A stretch of DNA of 26,261 bases from CAINVV01 sp036508555. GTDB taxonomy: Bacteria > Bacteroidota > Bacteroidia > Bacteroidales > Prolixibacteraceae. A program made the translations under genes and the position numbers. Of this stretch, positions 1-7,540 are shown piece by piece. The number at the start of each line of letters is the position of its first letter. The stretch's first letter is position 1. Below the pieces are notes generated by a model that was not told where the DNA came from, made no database searches, and worked only from the letters and a program-made list of their open reading frames with translations. The stretch lies in assembly GCA_036508555.1 (NCBI GenBank), contig DATCHD010000014.1:1-26261 (forward strand). Direction: 5' to 3'.

Positions 1-57
1 AAAATTCCGGTAAAAATTGCAGATTTGAACAATCAAAAAAAACCTGAAGCATCATGA
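1..57 (+). CDS. C-terminal tip of upstream protein, probably sensor kinase KdpD (partial)
   Basis: An open frame enters from the left edge and ends at a TGA at 55-57, giving 18 residues that end in QKKPEAS. The stop overlaps the next start as ATGA (54-57), the classic sign of translational coupling. The next gene is a KdpE-type response regulator, and KdpD histidine kinases usually sit directly upstream of kdpE, often ending in a strand like the KIPVK seen here. The kinase identity is inferred only from this context; the visible part is too short to carry a domain. Confidence 0.45.
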   Translation, partial: KIPVKIADLNNQKKPEAS

Positions 58-737
58 CCAATTCCGATACCATACTGATCATCGATGATGAAGTACAGAT
101 TCGCCGGTTGCTTGAGATCACGCTATCTGCCAATGGCTACAAGATCTCCGAGGCTTCAACAGGGAAAGAGGGCCTGATTCATGCCGCCACCACCCACCCT
201 GTACTCATTATCCTTGACCTTGGGTTACCTGATGCAGATGGGATTGAGATCCTCAAAAAACTCAGGGAGTGGTATTTGAAGCCAATCCTGATACTTTCCG
301 TTCGCAGTTCGGAGGACGATATCGTTAAGGCTTTGGATAACGGCGCCAACGATTACCTAACCAAACCCTTCAGGACCGGAGAATTATTGGCACGTATCAG
401 GGTCGCTATCCGGCAAAGCCTTGATGCATCCGATGATCCCTGCCTAACTTTTGGTTCACTGACTATAGATTTGGCAAGCCACGTAGTGAAAAAAAACAAT
501 GAAATTGTTAAACTGACCTCAACTGAATTTTCCTTGCTGGCCTTACTTGCGAAAAATGAAGGTAGGGTTTTGACGCATCATTTTATTTTAAAAGAGGTGT
601 GGGGAATGGGATATATGGAACAAACCCAATATTTAAGGGTTTTCATGGCCCAATTAAGAAAAAAAATTGAAGATAATCCTGCAAAACCAAGGTTGCTCAA
701 TACGGAGTCAGGGATTGGATATCGGTTTGGGGCGTAG
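54..737 (+). CDS. kdpE: KdpE-type response regulator (receiver + winged helix)
   Basis: A 227-residue OmpR/PhoB-family DNA-binding response regulator. The receiver domain (about 5-120) has the acidic pair D11/D12, the phosphoacceptor D55 in LIILDLGLPD, S82 at the switch position and K104 in LTKPF. The stretch ALDNGANDYLTKPF followed by ELLARIRVAIR is typical of KdpE. The C-terminal winged helix (about 130-226) has the family pattern LTSTEF, VLTHHFILKEVWG, YLRVFMAQLRKKIE and TESGIGYRF. Length is normal. KdpE, with KdpD, controls the high-affinity potassium pump KdpFABC in well-studied bacteria; whether it does so here cannot be seen because the pump genes are outside the window. The ATGA overlap with the upstream frame fixes the start and suggests a two-component operon. 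It lies 118 bp ahead of the cytochrome bd operon, which has its own promoter-like site. Confidence 0.88.
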   Translation: MTNSDTILIIDDEVQIRRLLEITLSANGYKISEASTGKEGLIHAATTHPVLIILDLGLPDADGIEILKKLREWYLKPILILSVRSSEDDIVKALDNGANDYLTKPFRTGELLARIRVAIRQSLDASDDPCLTFGSLTIDLASHVVKKNNEIVKLTSTEFSLLALLAKNEGRVLTHHFILKEVWGMGYMEQTQYLRVFMAQLRKKIEDNPAKPRLLNTESGIGYRFGA

Positions 738-805
738 GAGCTATCGGTGTAGTCATTGAGTCTCCCCGACCCAACAAGTACTGCAAAATTTTTGTAAAAC
801 TCAAA

Positions 806-837
806 TTTGTAATTATTACTTTTTTGATGTACTTTAG
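806..837 (+). promoter_or_regulatory. Probable Bacteroidota promoter for the DUF4492-cydAB-clc operon
   Basis: TTTG at 806-809 and TACTTTAG at 830-837 are separated by 20 bases. This fits the Bacteroidota -33/-7 pattern (TTTG, about 19-21 bases, TAnnTTTG) with one mismatch in the -7 box. It lies 18 bases before the start of the small DUF4492 gene. Found by reading; no transcript start is known. Confidence 0.45.
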
Positions 838-855
838 TCTCATCAGACCTTTCTC

Positions 856-1065
856 ATGAAGCATCTCCTTAGAAATCTTTTTCAGTTTTATTACCAGGGT
901 TTTAAAAGTATGATCATTGGGAGAAAGCTGTGGGCAATTATCCTGATCAAGTTAATCATCCTGTTTTTAGTGCTGAGATTGTTCTTCTTTCCAAATTATT
1001 TAAAGTCTAACTTCAGTACAGACGAACAACGCAGTAACCATGTAATTGAGCAACTCACTAAATAA
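856..1065 (+). CDS. Small DUF4492 membrane protein, cytochrome bd-associated
   Basis: A 69-residue protein with a basic, aromatic N-terminus (about 1-25) that includes the stretch FQFYYQGFKSMIIGRKLW. One hydrophobic helix follows (about 26-46, AIILIKLIILFLVLRLFFF), then a polar tail. This pattern matches the DUF4492 family, which in Bacteroidota is found directly upstream of cydA. It ends only 5 bp before cydA, so the two are almost certainly cotranscribed. Its function has not been established to my knowledge. By analogy with the single-helix subunits CydX of E. coli and CydS of Geobacillus, an accessory role in cytochrome bd assembly or stability is plausible, but that is inference: the sequence does not obviously resemble CydX. 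Confidence 0.85.
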   Translation: MKHLLRNLFQFYYQGFKSMIIGRKLWAIILIKLIILFLVLRLFFFPNYLKSNFSTDEQRSNHVIEQLTK

Positions 1066-1070
1066 ACTAT

Positions 1071-2651
1071 ATGGAAAATATTGATTTTTCTCTTGTTGAC
1101 TGGTCGCGGGCACAGTTCGCACTTACAGCCCTTTATCACTGGATATTTGTGCCGTTAACCCTTGGCCTTTCGTTTATCATCGCATTCATGGAAACTTTGT
1201 ATGTGCGTACCGGTAACCCGGAATGGAAACGGATCACCAAATTCTGGATGTCTCTTTTTGGTGTAAATTTTGCAATCGGAATTGCTACCGGGATTATTCT
1301 TGAATTTGAATTCGGTACCAACTGGTCAAACTATTCGTGGTTTGTAGGCGACATTTTCGGCGCACCGCTCGCGATCGAAGGAATCATGGCTTTTTTCCTG
1401 GAAAGTACTTTTATTGCAGTCATGTTTTTTGGCTGGAACAAAGTGAGCAAAAAATTCCACCTGCTTTCAACGTGGCTGGTAGCATTTGGGGCAAACTTAT
1501 CAGCATTATGGATTTTGGTTGCCAATGGCTGGATGCAATATCCGGTAGGGATGAAATTCAATCCGGATACGGCACGCAATGAAATGGTGAATTTCTGGGA
1601 GGTACTCTTTTCTCCTGTAGCAATCAATAAGTTTTTACATACAATATCCTCAGGATATGTTCTTGCATCAGTGTTTGTCATCGGTATAAGTGCCTGGTTT
1701 TTAATAAAGAACAGAGAACATCTTTTTGCCAAAAAAAGCATCGTGGTGGCATCTGTTTTCGGATTACTGACCACCGCTTTTGTCGTTTTAACCGGTGATG
1801 GATCCGCACGAAATATGGCCAAATACCAGCCTATGAAATTTGCTGTCATGGAGAATTTGTATGTTGGCAAACAGAATGCTCCGCTAGTCGCCATAGGAAT
1901 CCTGAAAGAGGACAAGAAAGAGCCATCCCATAAAAAGCAGGATTTCAGGTTTATGATAGAAATACCCAATATGCTTTCATACATGGCATTTCGGGATGCC
2001 AATGCCTATGTTCCCGGAATAAAGGATATTGTTTACGGAAATACGGAACAAAACATTCCTTCTTATCAGGAGAGAAGCGTAAAAGGCAGGACAGCTATTC
2101 TATCACTTGCAGCCTATAAAAATGCAAAAAAGGCCGGAAATGACAGTCTGGCTAAAGCATCACTGGTAATTTTCGAGAAAAATTATCCCGATTTTGGGTA
2201 TGGATATTATTACGGTCGGAATGTACAGGAACTGATACCAAGTATTCCGCTAACCTTCTATTCTTTCCGAATAATGGTTTTTTTAGGGATGCATTTCGGT
2301 CTCCTCTTCCTTGTAATTCTCTGGTTAACACTTAAAAACAGAATCGCCAGGAAACGATTTATCCTTTATACTGCTCTCTGGTCGATTCCATTGGCTTATA
2401 TCGCTTCCGAACTGGGATGGATTTTAGCAGAAGCAGGTCGGCAGCCATGGGTTATCCAGAATATATTACCCACCATTGCGGCGGTCTCACAGCTAAAATC
2501 CATTTCGGTACAGATCACCTTTTGGATGTTTTTTATCCTTTTCACCGGTTTATTGATCGCTGAAATCAGAATTATGATTACACAGATAAAAAAAGGTCCG
2601 GAGGAAGTCAAGCCTGTTAATAATTCAGCATTACCGGAAACTAAATCTTAA
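1071..2651 (+). CDS. cydA: Cytochrome bd ubiquinol oxidase subunit I (CydA)
   Basis: A 526-residue polytopic membrane protein, the haem-bearing subunit that oxidises quinol and reduces oxygen to water. Haem ligands are recognisable by alignment to E. coli CydA: His23 (QFALTALYHW) for b595, His190 (FLHTISSGYV) and Met402 (SFRIM) for b558. E103 and E111 in PLAIEGIMAFFLEST match the E. coli E99/E107 pair. The GDGSARNMAKYQPMKFA segment (242-258) opens the quinol-binding Q-loop, and GRQPW (456-460) is the conserved late motif. The long segment between about 260 and 390 is the Q-loop, here with a family-specific composition (several Lys-rich patches). Length is close to the E. coli protein. It sits 5 bp after the DUF4492 gene and 11 bp before cydB. 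Such oxidases support respiration at low oxygen. Identification is secure. Confidence 0.97.
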   Translation: MENIDFSLVDWSRAQFALTALYHWIFVPLTLGLSFIIAFMETLYVRTGNPEWKRITKFWMSLFGVNFAIGIATGIILEFEFGTNWSNYSWFVGDIFGAPLAIEGIMAFFLESTFIAVMFFGWNKVSKKFHLLSTWLVAFGANLSALWILVANGWMQYPVGMKFNPDTARNEMVNFWEVLFSPVAINKFLHTISSGYVLASVFVIGISAWFLIKNREHLFAKKSIVVASVFGLLTTAFVVLTGDGSARNMAKYQPMKFAVMENLYVGKQNAPLVAIGILKEDKKEPSHKKQDFRFMIEIPNMLSYMAFRDANAYVPGIKDIVYGNTEQNIPSYQERSVKGRTAILSLAAYKNAKKAGNDSLAKASLVIFEKNYPDFGYGYYYGRNVQELIPSIPLTFYSFRIMVFLGMHFGLLFLVILWLTLKNRIARKRFILYTALWSIPLAYIASELGWILAEAGRQPWVIQNILPTIAAVSQLKSISVQITFWMFFILFTGLLIAEIRIMITQIKKGPEEVKPVNNSALPETKS

Positions 2652-2662
2652 AACATAAAATT

Positions 2663-3835
2663 ATGATTGAATTATTTACACATATAGCTTTACAGCAATA
2701 CTGGTGGATGATTGTCTCACTTCTGGGCGCGATCCTTGTTTTTCTGATGTTTGTTCAGGGAGGCCAAACACTGATTTACACCATCGGGAAAACGGATGAA
2801 GAACGCACGTTGTTAATTAACCTGCTGGGGCGCAAATGGGAGTTTACGTTTACAACCCTTGTCACTTTTGGCGGCGCTTTCTTTGCCTCTTTTCCCCTAT
2901 TTTACTCAACCAGCTTTGGCGGAGCCTATTGGGTTTGGATCCTGATATTGTTTGCCTTTATCATACAGGCCGTATCGTATGAATATCGCAGCAAAGCAGG
3001 TAACTTGTTAGGTAAAAGAACCTACGAAACCTTTATGCTACTCAATGGAATTCTTGCACCGGTTTTGATCGGAACAGCCGTTGCTACCTTTTTCACCGGT
3101 TCACAATTCTCTGTTAATTTAATGAACATCACCAGACTTACAGGTGAAAAAATGCCAATCATTTCAGAATGGACCGGCCCGGCATACGGTCTCGAAGCTG
3201 TGTTCAATCCGCATAATCTTTTGCTTGGACTGACGGTATTGTTTTTATCCAGGGTACTCGCACTACTCTATTTTATGAACAGGATCAATCATGCCGTCAT
3301 GATGGAACGGATCAAAAAACAGCTTCTTATCAATGCCATACCCTTCGTGGTCTTCTTCCTTTCATTTGTGATCTGGACATTGTTGTCCCCGGGATTTGCT
3401 GTCAATCCGGGTACCGGAGAGGTGTCGATGGAGTCGTACAAGTACCTGCACAATCTGATACAGATGCCCTTCGTTTCGATACTTTTTTTGATTGGAGTCG
3501 CACTGGTTTTACTCGGGATCATCAGACCGATTGCCTACTTCGAAAAATGTAGTACCAAAGGTATATGGGGCGCCGGTATTGGCACAATACTGATTATTTT
3601 TGCGTTATTTCTGCTGGCCGGTTTCAACAATACAGCCTATTATCCATCTACCTACGACCTTCAGAGTTCACTGACCATCGGAAACAGTTCATCCAGCCAT
3701 TACACACTGACCGTTATGAGCTACGTATCCCTGTTGGTACCCTTTGTAATTGCCTATATTTGGATCGCCTGGCGTTCCATCGACAACAAGAAAATCGACA
3801 TGGAAGAGCTAAAAAACGAAACACATGTTTATTAA
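2663..3835 (+). CDS. cydB: Cytochrome bd ubiquinol oxidase subunit II (CydB)
   Basis: A 390-residue integral membrane protein, partner of CydA. The N-terminal part has the family motif GRKWEFTFTTLVTFGGAFFA (56-75). W59-E60 appears to occupy the place of E. coli W57-D58, so the acidic residue is conserved as Glu. Hydrophobic helices are distributed along the whole length, and the C-terminus is charged (KKIDMEELKNETHVY). Length is normal for the family. It lies 11 bp after cydA. Its last 11 bases overlap the start of the downstream ClC gene in another frame, so translation of that gene is probably coupled to cydB. Confidence 0.96.
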   Translation: MIELFTHIALQQYWWMIVSLLGAILVFLMFVQGGQTLIYTIGKTDEERTLLINLLGRKWEFTFTTLVTFGGAFFASFPLFYSTSFGGAYWVWILILFAFIIQAVSYEYRSKAGNLLGKRTYETFMLLNGILAPVLIGTAVATFFTGSQFSVNLMNITRLTGEKMPIISEWTGPAYGLEAVFNPHNLLLGLTVLFLSRVLALLYFMNRINHAVMMERIKKQLLINAIPFVVFFLSFVIWTLLSPGFAVNPGTGEVSMESYKYLHNLIQMPFVSILFLIGVALVLLGIIRPIAYFEKCSTKGIWGAGIGTILIIFALFLLAGFNNTAYYPSTYDLQSSLTIGNSSSSHYTLTVMSYVSLLVPFVIAYIWIAWRSIDNKKIDMEELKNETHVY

Positions 3836-5579
3836 ATTGATCCAAAAAAAAACGAAGTATACGGAGCGGGAAAAATTACTGGGACTCAGCTTTATTGTTG
3901 GATTGCTGAGTGGGTTTGCCGCCATTTTACTCAAAAATATCATCCACATCTCCACCAGATTTTTAACCGAAGATTTTGACTCCCTGCGCGAAAATTATCG
4001 CTACTTTCTCTATCCGGGTATCGGTATTTTGTTGACTTACATCTTCGTAAAGTTTGTGGTAAAAGACGACATCAGCCATGGTGTGACCAAGGTTTTGGAA
4101 TCCATTTCAAGGAAGAAGGGCTACCTGCGGGCACACAACATGTTTACCTCTATCATCTCCAGTACCCTCACCATTGGATTCGGCGGATCAGTCGGGGCCG
4201 AAGCGCCCGTTGTGCTGACAGGCTCCGCCATTGGCTCTACCTTCGCCCGCACCTTCAACCTGAACTACCGCACCATGACAGTTCTGATTGGGTGTGGAGC
4301 CGCCGGAGCCATTTCCGGCATCTTCAAAGCGCCCCTCGCGGGTATGCTTTTCGCCATCGAAGTGCTGATGCTGGACCTGACCATGGCATCCCTGTTGCCT
4401 CTGATGATTTCTGCCGCAACTGCCGCATCACTGGCCTATTTTCTAATGGGATCGGGATATGAACTGAATTTACAGATTGACCATGCCTTCAAAGTTTCCA
4501 ACATTCATTGGTACATTTTGCTGGGAATCTTTTGCGGACTTTTTTCCGTTCTTTTCTCAAGAGGGAATTTGTTAATAGAGAGCAGTTTAAAGAAGATCAG
4601 GAGTCCATTGCTTCGGATAGCAATCGGCGGTTTGGCTTTGGGAGGTATGATCTTCCTCTTCCCTTCCCTTTGGGGAGAAGGCTATAACACCATCAATCAG
4701 ATCGTCAATGATTTGGGGCACCATATAGTGAACAATTCCCTCTTTTTTAATTTCCGGGATGATAAACTTGCTTTAATTGTCCTGGTTATTGTCATTATGC
4801 TGGTAAAGATTGTCGCGACAGCCACTACCAATGGAGCGGGAGGAAGCGGTGGTATTTTCGCCCCTACCCTATTCCTGGGAAGCTTAGCAGGATTTTTGGT
4901 CTCACTGATTCTGAATTACAACGGAGAGGTGGTTCCGGCAAAAAATTTCGCAATGGCTGGAATGGCCGGCATGATGGCTGCGGTGATGCACGCACCAATG
5001 ACCGCCATCTTCCTGATCGCAGAGCTATCAGGAGGTTTTGGCCTGCTGGTTCCTTTGATGATCACCTCAGCTGTTGCCTTCCTGACCGCCCTGCCCATCG
5101 AACCACACTCCATCTACCACAAACGTCTTGCGCAGAAAGGTGATTTGATCACCCACAACAAGGACAAGGCTATTTTGACACTTCTCAGGCTTCACAATGT
5201 GGTGGAGAGGGATCTGCTCACCGTCAAACCCGAAACAACACTTGGGGAACTTGTCAAAATCATCGCGAAATCCAAGCGCAACATCTTCCCGGTAGTGGAT
5301 GATCAAAACAATTTTAAAGGAATCGTACTGCTCGATGATGTCAGGGAAATCATGTTCGAAAAGGAACTCTATGCCTCTAAAAGGGTATCGGAATTGATGG
5401 TTTTATCACCCGACATTATCTCTCACGACGAAAAGATGGAGATGGTCATGAAAAAATTCAACGACAGCGGCGCCTGGAACCTTCCCGTGGTCCACAATGG
5501 CAAATACGTCGGTTTTATCTCCAAATCAAGAATATTCAATGCCTATCGGGATATGCTGGTCGATTTCTCCTCAGAATAG
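3825..5579 (+). CDS. ClC-family chloride channel/transporter with C-terminal CBS pair
   Basis: A 584-residue ClC protein. The membrane part (about 15-430) has GSVGAEAP (121-128) with gating glutamate E126, GGIFAPTLFLG (342-352) for the anion filter, and Y431 near the end as a candidate for the conserved pore tyrosine. The usual GSGIP motif is replaced by ISHGV near 83-87, as in many CBS-containing bacterial members. E179 in FAIEV aligns with E202 of E. coli ClC-ec1, so the next residue, V180, takes the place of the internal proton glutamate E203; Val is what animal ClC channels have there. Two CBS domains follow (about 463-513 and 522-576) and may sense nucleotides. The start lies inside cydB (ATG at 3825), arguing for coupled expression with the oxidase. 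A role in charge or pH balance during respiration is inference. Channel versus exchanger activity cannot be decided from sequence alone. Confidence 0.93.
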   Translation: MFIKLIQKKTKYTEREKLLGLSFIVGLLSGFAAILLKNIIHISTRFLTEDFDSLRENYRYFLYPGIGILLTYIFVKFVVKDDISHGVTKVLESISRKKGYLRAHNMFTSIISSTLTIGFGGSVGAEAPVVLTGSAIGSTFARTFNLNYRTMTVLIGCGAAGAISGIFKAPLAGMLFAIEVLMLDLTMASLLPLMISAATAASLAYFLMGSGYELNLQIDHAFKVSNIHWYILLGIFCGLFSVLFSRGNLLIESSLKKIRSPLLRIAIGGLALGGMIFLFPSLWGEGYNTINQIVNDLGHHIVNNSLFFNFRDDKLALIVLVIVIMLVKIVATATTNGAGGSGGIFAPTLFLGSLAGFLVSLILNYNGEVVPAKNFAMAGMAGMMAAVMHAPMTAIFLIAELSGGFGLLVPLMITSAVAFLTALPIEPHSIYHKRLAQKGDLITHNKDKAILTLLRLHNVVERDLLTVKPETTLGELVKIIAKSKRNIFPVVDDQNNFKGIVLLDDVREIMFEKELYASKRVSELMVLSPDIISHDEKMEMVMKKFNDSGAWNLPVVHNGKYVGFISKSRIFNAYRDMLVDFSSE

Positions 5580-5594
5580 TAAAAAATAATTAAG

Positions 5595-5652
5595 CCCTTC
5601 GACAGGCTCAGGGACCGTTGGATACTTGACCCTTCGGCACGCTCAGGGACCG
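5595..5652. repeat. Two REP-like copies of a 23-bp intergenic repeat
   Basis: Copy 1 is at 5595-5617 and copy 2 at 5630-5652. Both begin CCCTTCG and end GCTCAGGGACCG; they differ at two of 23 positions. CCCT and AGGG near the two ends can pair, making a short imperfect hairpin. Similar CCCTTCGACA-GCTCAGGG repeats occur between genes in many bacterial genomes and resemble REP elements. They sit between the ClC stop and the glyA promoter and could also act as a transcript-end structure, although there is no T-run. Confidence 0.6.
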
Positions 5653-5696
5653 GTGCTTTCCTCAATTTCACATTTTCACATTCTTCACAAAAGTTG

Positions 5697-5704
5697 TACT
5701 TTTG
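5697..5704 (+). promoter_or_regulatory. Probable -7 box of the glyA promoter
   Basis: TACTTTTG is a perfect match to the Bacteroidota -7 consensus TAnnTTTG and is followed by C. It lies 26 bases before the glyA start. No convincing -33 TTTG is seen 17-23 bases upstream. Confidence 0.5.
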
Positions 5705-5730
5705 CGGCTTAAATAATAAATTTCCACTCC

Positions 5731-7011
5731 ATGAGAAAAGATACTGCGATTTTTGACATCATCGCCAAAGAACAGGCTCGTCAACAGCACGGAATTGAGC
5801 TGATAGCCTCCGAAAATTTTGTCTCCCAACAGGTGATGGATGCCATGGGCTCCTGCCTCACCAACAAATATGCCGAAGGATATCCCGGTCACCGTTATTA
5901 TGGTGGATGTCAGTTCATTGACGAAGCAGAGCAACTGGCCATCGATCGTCTGAAGGAACTCTTCGGAGCCGAATATGCCAATGTTCAACCCCACTCCGGT
6001 GCCCAGGCCAACATGGCCGTTTTGATGGCGGTGCTTCAACCGGGTGACACTTTCATGGGACTGGATCTTTCTCATGGCGGTCACCTTTCACATGGATCAC
6101 CTGTGAATTCATCCGGTCTATTTTATCATCCTGTCTCTTATGGCGTGAAAGAAGAAACCGGACTCGTGGATTACGACCAGATGGAAGTAGTGGCCCTGAA
6201 GGAAAAACCGAAACTGATCATTGCAGGAGCATCGGCTTATTCCAGAGAATGGGATTACGCCCATATCCGGACACTGGCAGACAAGATCGGTGCCATTTTC
6301 ATGGTGGATATGGCCCATCCTGCAGGACTCATTGCAGCAGGATTGCTGGACAATCCGCTGAAACACGCGCATGTCGTCACTTCTACCACCCATAAAACAC
6401 TGCGCGGACCACGAGGTGGAATTATCCTGCTAGGCAAAGATTTCGAGAACCCATGGGGACTCGCGACCAAAAAAGGTGAGATCAAAATGATGAGCAGCCT
6501 GCTCGACTCGGCGATTTTTCCCGGAATTCAGGGCGGTCCACTGGAGCATGTGATCGCCGCAAAAGCCGTTTCATTCGGTGAGGCATTGCTTCCTGAATAC
6601 AAAACCTACCAGCAACAGGTTCAGAAAAATGCCAAAGTCATGGCCCAGGCTTTTATGGACAAAGGATACAAAGTGATCTCAGGTGGAACAGACAACCACT
6701 CCATGCTGATAGACCTCCGTACCAAATTCCCGGATCTCACGGGCAAGAAAGCTGAAAATGCACTTGTTATGGCAGATCTCACCATCAACAAGAACATGGT
6801 GCCATTCGACAGCCGTTCGCCATTCCTCACTTCAGGATTGCGTGTGGGTACTCCAGCTATTTCTACCAGAGGTCTGAAGGAGGCCCAGATGGGGGTAATT
6901 GTTGAAATGATTGACCGGGTGCTGCTCGATGCCGATAATGAACAAAACATCCTGAAGGTTCGCGCCGAGGTAAACAAGATGATGGAAAGTTACCCGATGT
7001 TTGCCTGGTAA
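5731..7011 (+). CDS. glyA: Serine hydroxymethyltransferase (GlyA)
   Basis: A 426-residue PLP enzyme, cytosolic, that converts serine and tetrahydrofolate to glycine and 5,10-methylene-tetrahydrofolate, the main source of one-carbon units. Conserved landmarks: IELIASENFVS (22-32), the glycine-rich YAEGYPGHRYYGGC (47-60), VQPHSGAQAN (85-94), the PLP-contacting VDMAHPAGL (192-200), and the Schiff-base lysine K222 in TSTTHKTLRGPRGG. Length and all key residues are normal. The ATG follows a -7 box at a typical short leader length. The gene stands alone: the ClC operon ends 151 bp upstream and the downstream gene is convergent. Nothing is unusual about it. Confidence 0.98.
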   Translation: MRKDTAIFDIIAKEQARQQHGIELIASENFVSQQVMDAMGSCLTNKYAEGYPGHRYYGGCQFIDEAEQLAIDRLKELFGAEYANVQPHSGAQANMAVLMAVLQPGDTFMGLDLSHGGHLSHGSPVNSSGLFYHPVSYGVKEETGLVDYDQMEVVALKEKPKLIIAGASAYSREWDYAHIRTLADKIGAIFMVDMAHPAGLIAAGLLDNPLKHAHVVTSTTHKTLRGPRGGIILLGKDFENPWGLATKKGEIKMMSSLLDSAIFPGIQGGPLEHVIAAKAVSFGEALLPEYKTYQQQVQKNAKVMAQAFMDKGYKVISGGTDNHSMLIDLRTKFPDLTGKKAENALVMADLTINKNMVPFDSRSPFLTSGLRVGTPAISTRGLKEAQMGVIVEMIDRVLLDADNEQNILKVRAEVNKMMESYPMFAW

Positions 7012-7036
7012 CCGATTATTAATATCTATGAATTAA

Positions 7037-7432
7037 TCAAGATAATCTGATAAATTCCCATAAATTGATCAATTTCGGCACCAATATCAGACACCCTATC
7101 ACAAAAGCGGTTAAAGCGCTTACCAGGACTGCCGCAGCGGAAAGGTCTTTAACCTTTCTAATTTTTTCATGTTGCTCAGGAGTGGTATGGTCAGATAAGT
7201 TTTCTAGTGCAGAATTGAAAAGTTCTGCCATGAAAACCAACCCAATGGCCAGGACCAACAAGCAATATTCAACCAGAGTAAACCTGAAGATGAGCATAAA
7301 TAAAACTACAATGGCAGTAATAAAGAGATGAATCCTCGAATTATGCTCCTCTGCAAACATCACTTTCAGCCCATTAAAAGCATAGCCAAAGCTTCTCATC
7401 CTCTTCCTAATTGAAAATTTTTCCCTTTTCAT
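7037..7432 (-). CDS. dgkA: Diacylglycerol kinase family protein (DgkA)
   Basis: A 131-residue inner-membrane lipid kinase with three hydrophobic helices (about 34-50, 55-70 and 98-120). Residues that align with E. coli DgkA active-site positions are visible: E28/E29 and N31 in MFAEEHNSRIH, E70 and E77 in MAELFNSALEN, and K95-D96 in KVKDLSAAAV. The family includes true diacylglycerol kinases and undecaprenol kinases, so the exact lipid is open. The N-terminus is strongly basic. It is convergent with glyA (25 bp between stops) and lies downstream of tsaD on the same strand, from which a 108-bp gap with a palindromic repeat separates it. Confidence 0.93.
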   Translation of the reverse strand: MKREKFSIRKRMRSFGYAFNGLKVMFAEEHNSRIHLFITAIVVLFMLIFRFTLVEYCLLVLAIGLVFMAELFNSALENLSDHTTPEQHEKIRKVKDLSAAAVLVSALTAFVIGCLILVPKLINLWEFIRLS

Positions 7433-7440
7433 TTTTCACT

Positions 7441-7518
7441 TTTTATGTCATCCCTCGTTGCAAACGAGGGATAGCGGTCATTTTATGTCATCCCTCGTTT
7501 GCAACGAGGGATAGCGAT
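7441..7518. repeat. Two tandem palindromic units, 40-bp period, with inverted loops
   Basis: Units start at 7441 and 7481, each beginning TTTTATGTC. Each holds a perfect 10-bp inverted repeat, ATCCCTCGTT / AACGAGGGAT, at 7450-7472 and 7490-7512. The 3-base loop is GCA in the first and TGC in the second, that is, the reverse complement, so the two 23-bp cores are exact reverse complements while the flanks (TTTTATGTC before, AGCG after) are direct. They lie in the tsaD-dgkA gap and would form strong hairpins in the transcript. REP-like, not CRISPR. Confidence 0.85.
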
Positions 7519-7540
7519 ATCCGTTGGAGCGTTCTTTATT

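Noticed and set aside
1331..2002. A 223-codon open frame on the minus strand inside cydA
   Set aside because: It is wholly antisense to the clearly conserved CydA frame, has no recognisable domain, and its composition is what the reverse of a membrane-protein gene gives.
3825..3840. A CydB-ClC fusion protein
   Set aside because: The two genes are in different frames, cydB has a proper stop at 3833-3835 and both proteins have normal lengths; it is an overlap, not a fusion.
7441..7518. A possible minimal CRISPR array
   Set aside because: Only two units, the whole unit is repeated with no unique spacer, each is a perfect palindrome, and no cas genes are near.
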